From Xanthobacteraceae bacterium (GTDB taxonomy: Bacteria > Pseudomonadota > Alphaproteobacteria > Rhizobiales > Xanthobacteraceae): a stretch of DNA of 64,000 nucleotides. The stretch covers positions 79,683-143,682 of the forward strand of contig JALHMF010000008.1 of assembly GCA_022844205.1 (NCBI GenBank), read 5' to 3'. Position numbers and translations under genes: made by a program. The notes under the pieces were generated by a model, which saw only the letters and a program-made list of their open reading frames with translations, was not told the origin of the DNA and made no database searches. Positions within the stretch are counted from its first letter, which is position 1; every line of letters starts with the position of its first letter. Below, one piece after another: positions 23,778 through 38,700 of the stretch.

Positions 23778-26700
23778 ATGAACGCTCCGGTGAAGCTTGT
23801 CCAAGTTACAGGATCTACGGGAACTCGCGAGGTCAAGGTTGTAACGATCGAAAAGCCCGCAAACGGACAAGCGGTTACGATCCAACTCAGTTACGACCAA
23901 TCGATTCGGGTTGACCTCTCCAAAATCGCCGACGAGCGAATCGTCATCGTCCGAATCGGCGAACGCGCGATCATTCTGTTCGATAACGGCGCGACCGTTG
24001 CGATAGATCCCTTCTTCGATTCCCTGCGCAGGCCGCTCGCCAATCTCGAATTCGAATTCGGCCCCGGCAGAATCCTGACCTCCGACCAGCTTGCCCAGCT
24101 CGTACCCTTCACCGACGACCAATCGATCCTGCCCGCCGATCAGGGCGACCCGCGCGACGCAGGCGCGAACTTCAACAATCCGAACATCGATCCCATCGGC
24201 CCCGTCGCCCTCAACCTGTTGCTTGGACCCGAAGAATTGCCCGGCGTGAATATTCTCGCGGACCGCGGCGGCATTCTGGAAGATTTGATTCCATCGCAGA
24301 TCGACGGTGTCACAATCGGCGGCTCGCTCGAAGAAGAGCATCTTGTTCGCGGCATCATCCTTAGCCCTGAACAGCTATCCAGCGGCAACGAAGACACCAA
24401 CAACGATGAAGACGTCGAAGGCAATTTCAACGTCACCACCAATTCGTTCACGGGCAATGCGGGCAACGGCCAGTCGCTGCAGGGCCTGGTGTTCGGCGGC
24501 GAACAGCCGATCACGTTCTTCCTGCTGCCGGTTACCGGCCAGCCCGTCCTCGATACTTCCGGCAACCCGGTTTTCTCGCAGGGCGCTCAGCTATTTTTCC
24601 ACGTCGTCGATGGCAACCATCTGATCGGTTACGCGAACGGTGGGGATGATGGCGATCCTTCATTCACCGGCGCCGTTAATCCCGGCTCGTCCCCGTACCC
24701 ACAAGGCCCCGACCGCATCGTCTTCGAACTGGAAGTGCTTCCGAACGGCGACTGGACGCTCACCATCTTTGATCAGTTCGATCATTCCTTCGGCGACGAC
24801 ATCGAAAGCCTGCTCGCGCTGAATCTGACGTCGGTGCTGCTGGCGCTCGACGCGACCAACACCGAGCTGACGTTCACCGGCAACGCATTCGTCGTCACCG
24901 TCATCGACGACGTTCCGCTCGCGACCGGCACGCCCGAAGTAGCTTCGATCAACGAAGACGACATCAGCACCCCCTGGTCGCAGGGAACCAGCCCTTATCA
25001 AAGCGGCACGGAAGACAATGCCGGGCCCATCGATCCGGCAATCGTCACCGGCAACATCGCCGGCACGGTAAAGTTCGGCAGCGACGAGCATCCGCAAGGC
25101 ACCGACAAGCCGATGTTCGGCTTCATCTCGGCGAATGCCGTCATCTCCTACATGGAGTCGCAGAACCTCTATTCGAAGCAGTCGGTCGAACTGGCCTCCA
25201 ACAACGGCCTCGCGCTGGTTTACAGCGTCGATACTTCCGATCCCGTTTGGCTTGTTCTCACCGGCTCTGAGCCGGATGAAGTCGCCGGCGGTCAGGACAC
25301 CGGCAACCCGGTGTTCGAACTGCGCGTGAACCAATTCACCGGCGATTATGAATTCCGCCTGTTCGACGAGTTGATCCACCAGTTGCCGCCTTCGGGCGCC
25401 GACGAACTCAGCATTCTGCGCTCTGGCGCCGACGGCATCGATTTCAGCGGCATCTTCGAGACCTTCGACTACGACGGCGATTCCGCGCCGCTCGATGCCG
25501 GTTCCTTCGTCATCAAGGTGATCGACGACATTCCGGAGCCGGTTGCGAAACTCAACCCGCTCGGCCTCGTCCAGCACGACGAGAGCGAGGGCAATCAGGT
25601 TCCAAGCCTGATCCCGTTCAATCCGGATCTGCTGGACGGCGACACGAACGATGCCGCGGTCAAAGCCCAGTTTGCGGCCTTCGAGGCCGACGCGTCCATC
25701 GTCAAAGGCAATGACCCCGACGTCGATCCGGTCAGCGGTGCCATCGGGTACGCGCGCAGTTTCTTTGGCGTCATTCTGGAGAACTTGCTTGCTTCGCAGA
25801 CCGGTGCGGACGCTCCGGCTTCGGACAAGACCTTCAAACTCACCATCCTGAGTTCGGCATCCGGCCTCGAAGTCACCGACGGCGGTGACATCGAGCTAGT
25901 TCTTTATAATAACGGCACGCCGGGCAATCCGACCGACGACCTGATCCTCGGCCGCGTCAACGAAATCACCTCGCCATTCAACGGGCAGATCGCATTCGCA
26001 ATCGGCGTGGACGACGAGGGCCGCATCAGCGTCGCTCAATATCTGTCATTGAGACATCCGGATGCCGGCGACGGCGTGTTCGACGAGCACGACGATACGG
26101 TCAGCCTTGAAGGCAAGATCGGCGGCATTCTCACGATCATCGATTCCGACGGCGACTCGGTCGATTCCGCGCCGGTCGATATTGGCGGACATATCCTGTT
26201 CGACGACGACGGTCCAAAGATCAAGGACATCGATACGCAAGGCCAGGTGGTCCACGACGAAACCGAAGGCTTGCAGAACGCCATCGTCACCCCCTTCCCT
26301 GCGGGCGACGCGAACGACAACGACGTCGCATCGCTCACTGTGTTCTCGGGCGTCACCACGCCCGGTAACGACCCGGACGTCACGCCGCTCGATATCACCG
26401 ACCCGATCGGGTACGCGCAGACCACCGGCGCCATCGTCACCGTTCAAGTTGACTACGGCGCGGATGGTCCGCAGCCGAACCATAGCGTCGCTTACGAACT
26501 CGAAGTCGGGAATTCGAACTCCGGCCTGCAGACCACGGAAGGCAAGGCGATCCAGCTCTTCCTCGAAGGCGGTATCATCGTAGGGCGTTATGACGGTATC
26601 GACGGCGGCAGCGGCGTCAGCTCCACGGATCCCGCCGCCTTCGCGATCCATATCGATCCAACCACTGGCCAGCTCAGCGCCATCCAGTTCGTTTCGCTGA

Positions 26701-29700
26701 AGCACCCTAATACGTTGAGCAACGACGAGCAGATTTCGATGTCGGGCAACCGCATCCGCGTCGAAGTCACCGTCACCGACGGCGACGGCGATACGGACAG
26801 CGCCAGCATCAACATCGGCAACCTCATCAAGTTCGAAGACGACGGTCCGATCATTGTCGCTCAGAACGCGGTGATCCGCGTCGACGAGGACGATCTCTCG
26901 AACGGCAACGGCGACGTTCAGGACGGTGACGATCTCGGCGATCCGTCGGCGGTGTCTGTGAACGGTAACCTGTCGTTCGACGCAGGCTCCGACGGACTGA
27001 AGTCTCTTAACTTTGCTTCGATGCACGGCGACCCGGTGGTCACAGCCGGCGGCTCCCCCGTCACGGCGAACGACCAGGCGCTCGGCTACTTCTGGCACGC
27101 TGCATCGAGCACGCTCTATGCGTCCACCACCTTCAACAATCTCGCGAACGCGCAGGCGACCGCGGTGTTCACCGTGCAGATCACGGACGCCGCCACTGGC
27201 GCCTATACGTTCACGCTGCTGAAGGCGGTCGATCACCCGTTGCAGGATGACTCCGTCAATCCCCCGGCAAAGATCGCCTATGAAGACAATCTCGACATCA
27301 ACCTCGAATATACGGTGGTGGACGGCGACGACGATTCCGTCAGCAGCACCGTTGCGGTGAATATCGACGATGACATTCCGGTCGTCGCCTCGAACAACAC
27401 CAACTACATCACCAACGGCGATTTCGTCGACGGCGTCTGGTCGGCCCCCGCCTGGTGGGGTTCGGTCGGACAGCCTGGCAACGTGCCAGGCTGGGCGATT
27501 TCCGGCGAGTCCTCCTTCCCGCCAAACGGCATTCAGTTCGAGCGCCAGTCGCCGGGCTTCCTAGGCCTCAGTTCTTCGACCGGCAACGGCTTGATCGATA
27601 TGGGCGGCTCGCCCGGCAACTATGTGCTGACGCAGAACGTCGGCGGCGGAAGCGCGCCGGATCTCACCGCAGGTCAGAACTACGTTCTTGAGATTGAAGT
27701 CGGCGCACCCTTCCCCACCACCGCGCTGATGGAAGTGTACTGGAACGGAGTGAAGATCGGCGAAATCGACACGACCGTTTCGTCCGGCCAGCTCGAGAAG
27801 TTTGCATTCATCGTGCAAGCGACCGGCAATCCGGTGACCGATGTGCTGCAATTCCGCGAAATCGGCACCGGTAACGCCGCGATTCCAGGGTTTGTGCTGG
27901 ACAACCAGAACCAGCCCCAGAGTCTGCAAACCGAGGGCTATCACGGCACCTATGTCGCGAACGTCAAGATGTTCAAGCTGAACGGGGTGGTCGATGAAGA
28001 CGGCCTGAACAATCCGCCGTTCGCGGTGGGCGTTGGCGACGTGCAGCCGGGCGACGTGCCCGGCAACGCCGTCGTTGCAACCGGTTCGCTCGGCGTGCAG
28101 TGGGGAGCCGACGATTATGACGTCGCCGACGCGGGCTCGCAGGACGGTTCCGGCTCGGCCCTCACCGGCCGCAGCCTCACCTTCACGAATGCCAATGTCT
28201 CGGTGTTCGGCACCAATTTGCTGAAATCCAACGGCGAAAATGTTTCCTTCGCGCTGCTTGCCAACAACACGCAGCTCGTCGGTTACGTCGAATCCGCCGG
28301 TGGCGCAGGATATCAGGCCGGCCTCGACCGTCTCGTCTTCAACGTCACCCTGTCAGACGACGGCTCGGGCTCGTTCACCTTTACGCTGGTCGACAATCTC
28401 GACCACGCGCCGGGGGCTTACGAGAACGACATCGCGTTCCGGTTCAATTTCACCGCGACCGATTCCGACGGCGATCAGGCCAATGGCACCTTCATGGTCG
28501 GCGTGGACGACGACCTGCCGGTCATCAATGTTGACGTGGAGAGCGAGCCGCGCATCAGCGCGAATGTCGAACTCGACGAAACGGTGCAGCCAAACGGCGC
28601 TACGAATCCGACTTACGACCGCTACAACTCGCCGAGTGAAGCCGGCGAGAGCGGCGGCGGCACGTCCAACGGCGGCTCCGACGATGTCGCGAGCGCGCCG
28701 CAGGTTTACAACCGCATTCCGGTTCTCGAAACCAATCCATCTGCCAATGAAGCGATCGGCACGCGCACGACGCAGCCCGGCGCGATCGCGAACCTGTTCA
28801 CCCCCGGCTCGCTGACGCCGAATTTCGGCGCCGACGGCCCCGGGCCGAACAGCGGCGTCACGAAGGATCTGAGCTTCCAGCTCAGCGGCGGCGCCTATGT
28901 CGCCACCAACCTGTTCGCGACCGACAACGGCAATCCGGCCTTCAATACGATGCTCGACGCGGCCGACCGCGCCATCTTCTTGCACAAGATCAGCGACACC
29001 GAAGTCGTCGGCGTGATCGCTGGCGCCGATGGCGTTGCGAACGGCGGCGCCGACGAATTCGTCGTATTCCGCCTGACCCTCAATTCCCCGAGCGATCCTG
29101 CCAACGCGAGCATCACGGTCGATCAGTTCATGCCGATCGATCACGGCGGCACGGAATCTCCGTCGGTCTTCGACGAAGTCATCCAAATGGCCGTCACCGG
29201 CGGCACGCTCGGCGTGCAACTCGATGTCAGCGTGACGGACGGCGATCTCGATCCGATCACCGACAGCGCGATCGCCATCATCGGCAGCCGCGGCGGCTCG
29301 TTCATCAGCTTCGACGACGACGGCCCGGTGATCTTCAGCGTTACGCAGGACATCGGCGCAAATCTCATCACTAACAGCAGCTTCGAGACCGGCCACGGCC
29401 TTGTCGGAAACAACTGGGAAATCTACCCGAACCTTGGTGTGCCTGGCTGGACCATGGGTGACGATGGCATTCCTTTCGAGGTGCAGACCGGCGGCGCCGG
29501 CGGCGTCGGCGCGCAGTCGGGCAATGCACTGATCGAACTTGATTCCGATACGGAAGGAAATCCCGGCAACAACACGGTCGGTGACATCAACCCGACCAGT
29601 TCCACTAACGCGACCATCCAGCAGTCGGTCGCGGGCACGGTGGCGGGTCAGACCTACGAACTCTCCTTCTGGTACGCACCGCGGCCGGGTGACGGCATCA

Positions 29701-32700
29701 ATTCAAGCGGGTTGCGAGTGCTCTTCGAAGGTACGGAAGTCTTCGCCATTCCCGCCAACGGAAACCCCTACACGCCGGGCGTATTCCAGAAATTCACGCT
29801 GTTCGTGACCTCGACCGGTTCGGGTTCCATCGTCGGATTCCAAGGCACCGGCTCTGAAAACGAGTACGGCGCCCTCCTCGACAACGTAAGCCTGCGCGCC
29901 GTAACCATCATCGACGACGAAGACACGCAGTTGATCGGCGTCGGCATCGACGGCGGCCCGGGCGACGACGGCAACGGAGTCGAAGTGACCGGCAAGATCG
30001 CTTTCGACGCAGGCACGGACGGCCTGCGCTCGATCGTGATCGATGGCATAGACGGTCTGAACGCGATCTATGTCGACAACAACGGCATCGGCACACCGCA
30101 AGCGATCAGCTACAATTGGACCCCGGACGGTTCCGGCGGCGGCACCCTCACCGGTTCGACCGCCAATCTTCCGACCGTGTTCACGATGGTCGTGGACAGC
30201 AATGGCAACTACACGTTCACGCTTTTCGCGCCGCTCGAGCATCCTTCTCAGCAGGACGGCAACGAGAACAATGGCGTCGAGACCTCCTGGGAAGACAACT
30301 TACTGCTCGATTTCGGCTTCACCATCACCGATGGCGATGGCGATACCGCGAAGGGCAATATCGGAATTAACGTCGACGACGACACGCCAACCATTGCGGG
30401 GGCGGATTGCGTCACCGTACAGAACGGTATTTGCGAAACGACTGGCCCGATCGACCTGAACGCTCAGTCGGGTGCCGACGGCTGGTCGAGTGCAGTGCTT
30501 TCGGCAACCCCGCCGGAAAGTATGACCGTGGGCGGTCAGCCGGTACAGTATTTCGTCGACCCGGCAGGCAATATCCTGACCGCCTATGTCGGCCCGCTCT
30601 CGCCGGCCGACGGCGGATACGATTCCGCGAACACCGTGTTCACGGTCACGGTCGATCTCAGCACGGGCGACTACACCTTCAAACTTTACCAGCCGATTGA
30701 CGGTGAGCTCAGCACACCGATTGAAGTCGATGGCGGTACGGCATTCGGCGCCGGTCCCGCTCAGGCCCAAATTCTTCAGGACGGCGACGGTAATGACATT
30801 TCCGTCGTTGCGGGTTGGGATGTACCCGGCGGTTTCAATGCCGCCGCATGGCTTGCTAGCGGAATCGCTCCGGGCCTGATCGCGAACGACGTCAACGGTT
30901 CCGACCAGGGCTGGGGCGTCGACAACAACAACTTCAATACGGGCGAATTCCTGCGCTTCGATTTCGGTGATGTGAGCGATTACGGCAATCAAGGCGGTTA
31001 CACGCCGCCGGCTTTCAACGGTCCGGATGTTGGCCAAGCAACGTTCGAGTTCAAGAATCTCGGCAACGGCGAGACCATCTCCTACATCGTGCATTTCACG
31101 GACAATACGTTCTCGAGCGGCACGTTCAACGGAACCAATCTGAACGGCGCCGACCAGATCACGCTGCCGGCTTCCGGCTCGACGTTCATCGACTACATCG
31201 AGTTCTACACCGACGGCACGATGGGCGGCGGTGGTACCAAGGTTGACCTCGTTTCGATCACGCCGTTCGGCAACGACGTCGATCTGAAGCTTGAGTTCGA
31301 TCTGACGCTGGCAGACGGCGATCTCGACGAAGTTTCGACGTCGTTCAAGGTCCGCATCTTCGACGACTCGCCCGCGGTGGTTTTGAACATCAACGAGGTT
31401 TCGCTCACCCACGACGAGACGGCGGCATTGCAGAACGCTGTCGCAACGCCGGTTCCTGCCGGCGACGCGAACGATAACGACACCAGCGAGCCCGCGGTCG
31501 CGGCCCTGTTCTCGGGCGTTACCGATCCGGGCGTCGATCCGCATGTCGCGGGCACGCCTCCGATCGGTTACGCCGCCAGCGTCTCCGAACTAGTGACCGC
31601 ATCGATTACACCCGGGTCCGGCGGCATCGCATCGACCGTCTTCTCGCTCGTCATCGACGGCGGCAACGGTACCGATTCCAATCTTGATACGACTGAAGGC
31701 AATAACATTCTGCTGTTCAAGGAAGGCGACCTCATCGTCGGTCGCGTCGAGAATGGTCCGAACGAGGACAAGGCCGCTTTCGCCATTGCCATCGACCAGA
31801 ATGGCAAGGTGTATGTCGCGCAATATCTGTCGGTCAAGCATTCGAACGGCAGCGATCATGACGACCCCATCTCTCCGGAAAATATCCTCGCTTCGGTCGT
31901 GGTCACGGACAACGATGGCGATACCGCGAGCGATAGCGCTGATATTTCCGATTACGTCCGCTTCGAAGACGATGGCCCGTTCGTCAATCAAGTCCAGGTG
32001 CTCGATTTCGACGACGTACTGAACAATGGCAATCCGTTCCAGGACGGCCAGGAGCGCGGCCTCAATACCGCCTCCCCAAACTACGGCGGCTTCACTTGGG
32101 CGCAGGTCGGCATCTTCAATCCGGATATCGATGGATTCTCGAATCCTTTCCTTGCCACGCTGACCTACTCCGTCCATTCGGAAACCAACCTCGCCTTCTT
32201 CGGTGAAGCAACCGGCGGCGATGCGGGCGCGGAATATCCGGGCGCCGGCGGTTCCCCCATCGTGATCCAACAGACGAACGGGGACAATTTCGGCTTCCTC
32301 GGCGCCTGGTTCTCATCGACCAATGTCGATGGACTGGTGATCACCGTCACGGCCTACGACGACGCCAACGTGCAGGTCGGTTTGGATACGATCACCGTGA
32401 ACCGCGGCGGACCGGTGTTCTTCGACTTCACGGGCGACACCTCCAACCCGATCAACTTCGGCAGCTTCGCCAATATCGACCGGCTCGAATTCGACGCCTC
32501 GAACTTCTTCGGCTTCGACGACTTCACCTACGTCCTTAACCCCGCCTACGCGGGCGACGTGCCGGTGATCGTGGTGGACGAAGACGATCTTGCTATCGGC
32601 AATGCCGACGCCGCCAATGGCGACGACGCGCCGCTCAACGCCACCGGAACGCTCGGCTATCGCGCCGGCGCGGATGGCGTGCAGGATGTCAGCTTTGCCG

Positions 32701-35700
32701 CGATGACCGGCGCGGTTCTGGACGTCAATGGCGCCGCCGTCTCCTCGGGCGGAGTCGCACTCTCCTATTTCTGGAACGATGCCGCGAACACGCTGTATGG
32801 CTCGACCGACGTCAACGACGCGACCACCGCTGCGGCAACGGCGGCCTTCAGCATCGTTGTGTCCAATACAGGCGTTTACACGTTCACGCTGCTCGCGCCG
32901 ATCGATCATCCGGCGCCGCTGCCGCCTGCGAACGCGGCGGAGTACAAGAGCGAGAACAATATCGACATCAGCCTGACCTACACCGTCACCGACGGCGATG
33001 GCGACCAGGCGAACGGTTCGGTGCGCATCTCCATCGACGACGATATTCCGATTGCCGTGAACGACCTGGCACAGTCGGTGGCCGAAGACGGCGCACCGAT
33101 CGGCGGCAACGTGCTAGCGAACGACGCCAAGGGCGCCGACGGCGCGACGCTGACTCATGTCGATCTGGGCAGCGGCTTCCAAATCATCGCCGCTATCGGC
33201 ACCACGCCTCTATCCACCGCGCTTGGCACTTACACGTTCCAATCGAACGGTGCCTGGACCTTCGATCCGAACTCCAATCTCAATAATCCTTCTGGAATCA
33301 GCGCGGGTTTCACCTACCGGATCACCGACGGCGACGGGGACATCTCGACCGCCCTGCAACCGATCAGCATCACCGACGGGAGGGATCCGTCCGTCGTCAA
33401 CGGTGCGGCGATACCGCTCGACGAAGAGGCGCTTGGTAACGCCAATGCGACCGGTACCAATCCGGGCAGCACCGCGGAAACCAATTCCGGCTCCGTTCAA
33501 TTCCTGGCCGGTTCCGACAACATCGTCAGCATGGCGTTCCAGTCGGTTGGGGGCATCACCGTCGATGTGAATGGCGTCGTGGGACCTGATGTAGTCTGGA
33601 CGCTGGTAGGTCCCAACCAGATCAAGGGTGCGATAGGCGGGATCGATGCGATCCTGATCGATCTCACGCCGTCCGTTCCGGTCACCGCCGGAAATGCCGG
33701 CAGCGCGGCCGTAACGGCCACATTGCTCGACAATTTCCCGCATCCGAATGCCTCAGGCGAGAATGTCATCACCCTCACGGGCATCCAGGTCGTCGCCACC
33801 GATATCGACGGCGATACGGTCACAGCGCCAGTTACCGTCACAGTGACGGATGACACGCCGGTCGTGAACCAGGTTCAGGTGCTTGATTTCGACGACGTTC
33901 TGAAGAACGGTGCCCCCATCGCTGACGGCGACGAAGGCGCGTTGGATACCTTGGTTCCTGCCGGCTACGGCGGCTTTAGCTGGCAGCAAGCCGGCGTGTT
34001 CAATCCGACTCCGTCCTTCGCTTCGCTCCATTATGCGACGCACTCGGAAAACAACCTCGCCTTCTTCGGCGAGGCAGGCGGACCGCCGGCGGATCTCGCG
34101 GGTTATCCCGGCGCTGCGGGCTCGCCGATCATCATCACGCGGCCTGACGACGGCAATTTTGGCTTCTTGGGCGCATGGTTCTCCGCCACGTTTGTCGATG
34201 ATCTTGCGATCACCGTGCTGGGCTTCCAGGATGGCAATCCGATTGCGGTCGCTTCGACTGTCATCACCGTCGACCGCGACGGGCCGACCTTCGTCGACTT
34301 CACCCAGTTTGCGGGCTTCGGTGATATCGACACCCTTACCTTCGATACGGTCGACGGCTCCAACGCCTTTTTTGGCTTCGACGATTTCACTTACATCCTC
34401 AATCCGGCTTATAGCGGCGACATTCCGCTCATCATCGCCGACGAAGACGATATCCCTGTCATTGGGAACAACGACGTAGTGGTGCGCGACGACGCGGCGC
34501 TGCATCTGACCGGGACGCTTGGGTTCAGGCCCGGCGCCGATGCACCGGCATCGGTGACCTTTGCCTCGATGGACGGCAATCAGGTGTTCAACGTCACGGG
34601 AGCTGCGGTCACCTCGGGCGGCGTCAACCTGTTCTATTTCTGGGATGGGGGCACGCTGTTCGCTTCGACCGACGTTACCGACGCCACGACTGCAGCGGAC
34701 ACGGCGTCATTCAAAATCACGATCACAAATCCATCGACCGGCGCCTACAGCTTCGAGATGGTCAGCCGGATCGATCATCCGCTCAACGAGGACCCGTCGC
34801 CGGGAACGCAACCGGCGTTCGAAGACAATATCGACATCAGCTTGACCTACACCGTCACCGATAGCGATGGCGACCAGGCGAACGGCTCGGTGCGCGTCTC
34901 GATCGACGACGACGTGCCGCTGGCATTTGCCGACTCCGAAAACATCGGCGTTGCGAATGGCGGAACGGGCAATGTCATCACCGACCTTTCGGCCGGCGAT
35001 TTCGGCGACACCGACACCGGCGCAGACAAGCCGGGTGCCGACGGCGGCTCTGTCAGCCATATCGTCAGCAACAATCTCGGTGGCGGCGGCCTGTCCGTCA
35101 CCAGCGTGGGCAATACGGTGATCGGCGGCCAGTTCGGCAACCTCAGCATCGGCGCGGACGGCGCGTACACCTATACGCGCACCGCCACGACCACCGGCGT
35201 GGATACCTTCACCTACACGCTTACCGATAGCGACGGCGACCAGACCACAGCAACGCTCCGCGTCGATCTCGCTAGCCAGAACACGCCGTTCGTCGATACC
35301 GGCGATTTCCTCGGTACGGTGGAAGAAGAACATATCTCCTCCGCGCCGGTGTTCGGCCTTGAGGATACAGGCTCGGCCGCAGGCGACGACCTCGATACAA
35401 GCGGCAACCTAAACATCACGACGAACCAGCTCACGATCAATCTTGAGAGCCTGTTCGATGGCGGCGACGGTGCGCTGACCTACACCTTCAACATTGCCGA
35501 CGGCGCACCAGCCGAATTCACTGGTGGCGCCGATATCACGTCCGGTGGCCAGCCGGTTATTTACGACGTCCAGGGCAACATCCTCTGGGGCTTCGTCGAT
35601 GTCGGCGGTGCCCCGAACACCTACGATCCGGGTAATGGCGATCGCGCGGTCTTCTCGCTCGACATCACCAATCCGGTAGCCGCCGTATTCACGCTGCTCG

Positions 35701-38700
35701 GTCCGATAGACCATACGCAGGGCGACAATATCGAAGGCACGCAGGTCCTCGATCTGACAAACAAGATCAAGGTCACCGACATCGATCCCGATAGCTTCGA
35801 TCTCGGAACCATCCAGATCAAGATCATCGACGACACCCCGAGATTGATCAGCGTCGGTCTTTCAACCACGCCCGTGGTGCATGACGAAACGGCCGGTCAG
35901 CAGACCGCGGCTGATCCAAACCCGTCGAACGACACTTCTGCAAGCAATCCGTTCAGCTTCAACAGTACCGTTACGACGATCGGTGCCGCTTTCTCAGGAG
36001 TCATCAACCCGGGATCGGTTATCGGTTACGCAACCGGCACCATAGCTCCCAGCTACAGCTATTTTGCAGGAGCTGATGGTGCGTCAGGATCGTCGTCCTT
36101 GGAACTTGCTGGTGGCGTAACGACCATCGATTCAGGACTTGATACACTTAATGGCCTAAACATTCTTCTCCACGTCGAAGGCAATTTCATCGTGGGTCGT
36201 GTCGATGCGGACAACAACGGCTCTGTTTCGACATCGGATGCCGCAGCGTTCGCGTTTGCCGGAGGCCAGTCAATCGGCATCGTTCAGTATCTCCCGATCC
36301 TGCATCCGACCGGCGGTGCGAGTTACGACGAGACGAAAACCCTTAATCCGAATACGCTCAGTGTGCGTGTCACCATCACAGACGCCGACGGCGACCAGGA
36401 CTCGCGGCCGTTCGACATATCCAGCCTCGTCGGCTTCGGCGATGACGGAATACTCGCGAACGCTACCACGGCGGCGACGGTACTCGACGACGAGGCGCAG
36501 CCGGGCGGCATCATCTCGCCCGACATCGCGCCAGGCGACGTGAATGCGCCAGAAGCGGCGAAGATCGCGAGCGGCGATCTCAACATCACGATCGGGACCG
36601 ACGGGCTGAAATCTGTCGCCTTCGCGGCATCGATGACCGCGACCGGCGAAGCCGGTGCTGTCACGCCGCAGGTGATCTATGTGGATCCGGTAACCAAGGC
36701 AGCGACGCTTGAGACAATCGCCATCACCTGGACTCCGTCCGGAAACGGCGGAACGCTCACCGGCACCAGCGCGCACTATCCGACGGGCACCCCAGTCTTC
36801 ACCTTGGTCGTGAACTCCAGCGGCCATTACGACTTCACCCTTAATGCGCCGCTCGCGCATCCGCTGAAGGACGATATCGGCGGCGGCGTAATCACGGCCT
36901 ATGAGGACAATCTCAACCTCACCTTCAACTACACTGCAACCGATGGCGACAACGATACGAGCACCAACACGCTCACCATCGCGGTCGATGACGATACTCC
37001 GCTTGCCATCGCCGACGCCTCGACGCTGATCGAAGGCGACGCGCAGAACTTCAACGCCGTGTTCGTGCTCGACTTCAGCGGCAGCATCAGCGATTCCGAA
37101 TTGAATACGATGCTCGATGCCGTTCGCTCGGCCGGGCAGACGCTGTTCAACAGCACGAACGGCGACGTGGAGATCAGCGTTGTTCTGTTCGCTTCGGACG
37201 CGCCGCCGGCAAACTCCTACGGCCCGTTCACGGATTCGGCCGCGTTCACGACCCTGATCAACTCGATCAATCCGATGGAGCCGGGCGGGGCTCGCCCGCT
37301 CACCGGTAGCACGGACTTCACCGCAGCGATCGAACAGACGATGGCCTTCTTCGTTCCGAACAACACACCGAACTGGAACGATCTCGTCTTCTTCATCAGC
37401 GATGGCAATCCGAACCAGCAGACCGGCACGGGTGGCAACTCGTTGTCAGATGCAGTGAAGCCGCTCTGGCAGAACTTCATCACCACCAACCAAATTAACG
37501 TCACCACGATCGGCATCGGCGACGGAATCATCAATGCCCGCTTGCAGGATGTCGACTTGGACGGCCAGGGCGCGCCGATCCTGGTCGCGAATTTCGACGA
37601 TCTGATCGCCTCGCTGCTCTCGGTCGTTGTCGGCGGCGATATCTCTGGCAACGTGCTGACCGGAACGGACAGCAATCTCGTCAACGGTGCGGACGACTCG
37701 TTTGGTGCCGACGGCGGCCGGATTCTGTCGATCACGGTCGGCGGCTCCACCTATACGTGGGACGGCGTCAACAGCATCGACAATTCCAGCATCGCCGGTC
37801 CGAATGATATCGCCGGCGACGACCTCACGCTCATCACGACACCCGGCGGCGGCAAGTTCTCGTTCGACTTCGAAACCGGCGACTGGGACTATGTCGGCCC
37901 GGCGGTCATCGATAACGACGGAGAGGTCGAGACGTTCAACTACGTCATCCGCGACGGCGACGGCGACGAGAGCGGGAATACCCTGCAGATCACGGTGCTT
38001 CCGAAGAACGACGCCCCGGTCATCAGCCTCAATTCGCCGATGTCAAACTTCAACGTCGCCGACAATTTCGGCGCCGTGAACTATGGCAACAACAACGGTA
38101 GCGTGAATTGGGCCGCCAACTGGACAGAGTCCAGCGACAGCGGCGGCAGCGGCGGCGCGGGCGGCGGCAGCATCCGCATTGAAGGCAACCAACTCCGCTT
38201 GGGCGAGAACGGCGGCGACGGCGCGACAATCGTTCGCGAGGTCAATCTGGCAAGCGCCAACACGGCAACGATCAGCTTCGACTTTGGGTCGGTGAACAGT
38301 GAGTCCGGAGAAGAGATCGTCATCTTGTTCGCGAAGGACGGCTCGACCTTCGTCGAGATCGCCCGTTTCGACTCGGACGACGCGGCGGGTCTGAAGACAC
38401 TCCCGACCCTCACGGGTCCGTTCGCGGCGAACGCCAAGCTTCGCATCGATGTCGAAGCACTCTCAGCTAATGACGAATACCTTTCCATCGACAACCTCAA
38501 GATTGACTTTACGGTGCCGACGCTCCTGACCTACACGGAAAACGGCGCGGCGATAGCGATCATGCCGAACACGACCGTGGCGGACCCGGACATTCCGGCC
38601 AACTTCAATCTGGGCTCCCTCACCGTCAGCACCAACGCGGCGGTTGCGGGCGACCAGCTCGTGTTCGCGGGCGGCGGCGCGGTGCTGAATGCGGGGAACG

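Noticed and set aside
26046..27236. 396-codon and many other minus-strand frames under the adhesin
   Set aside because: The repetitive GC-rich coding strand creates long antisense frames with no start signals or domains.
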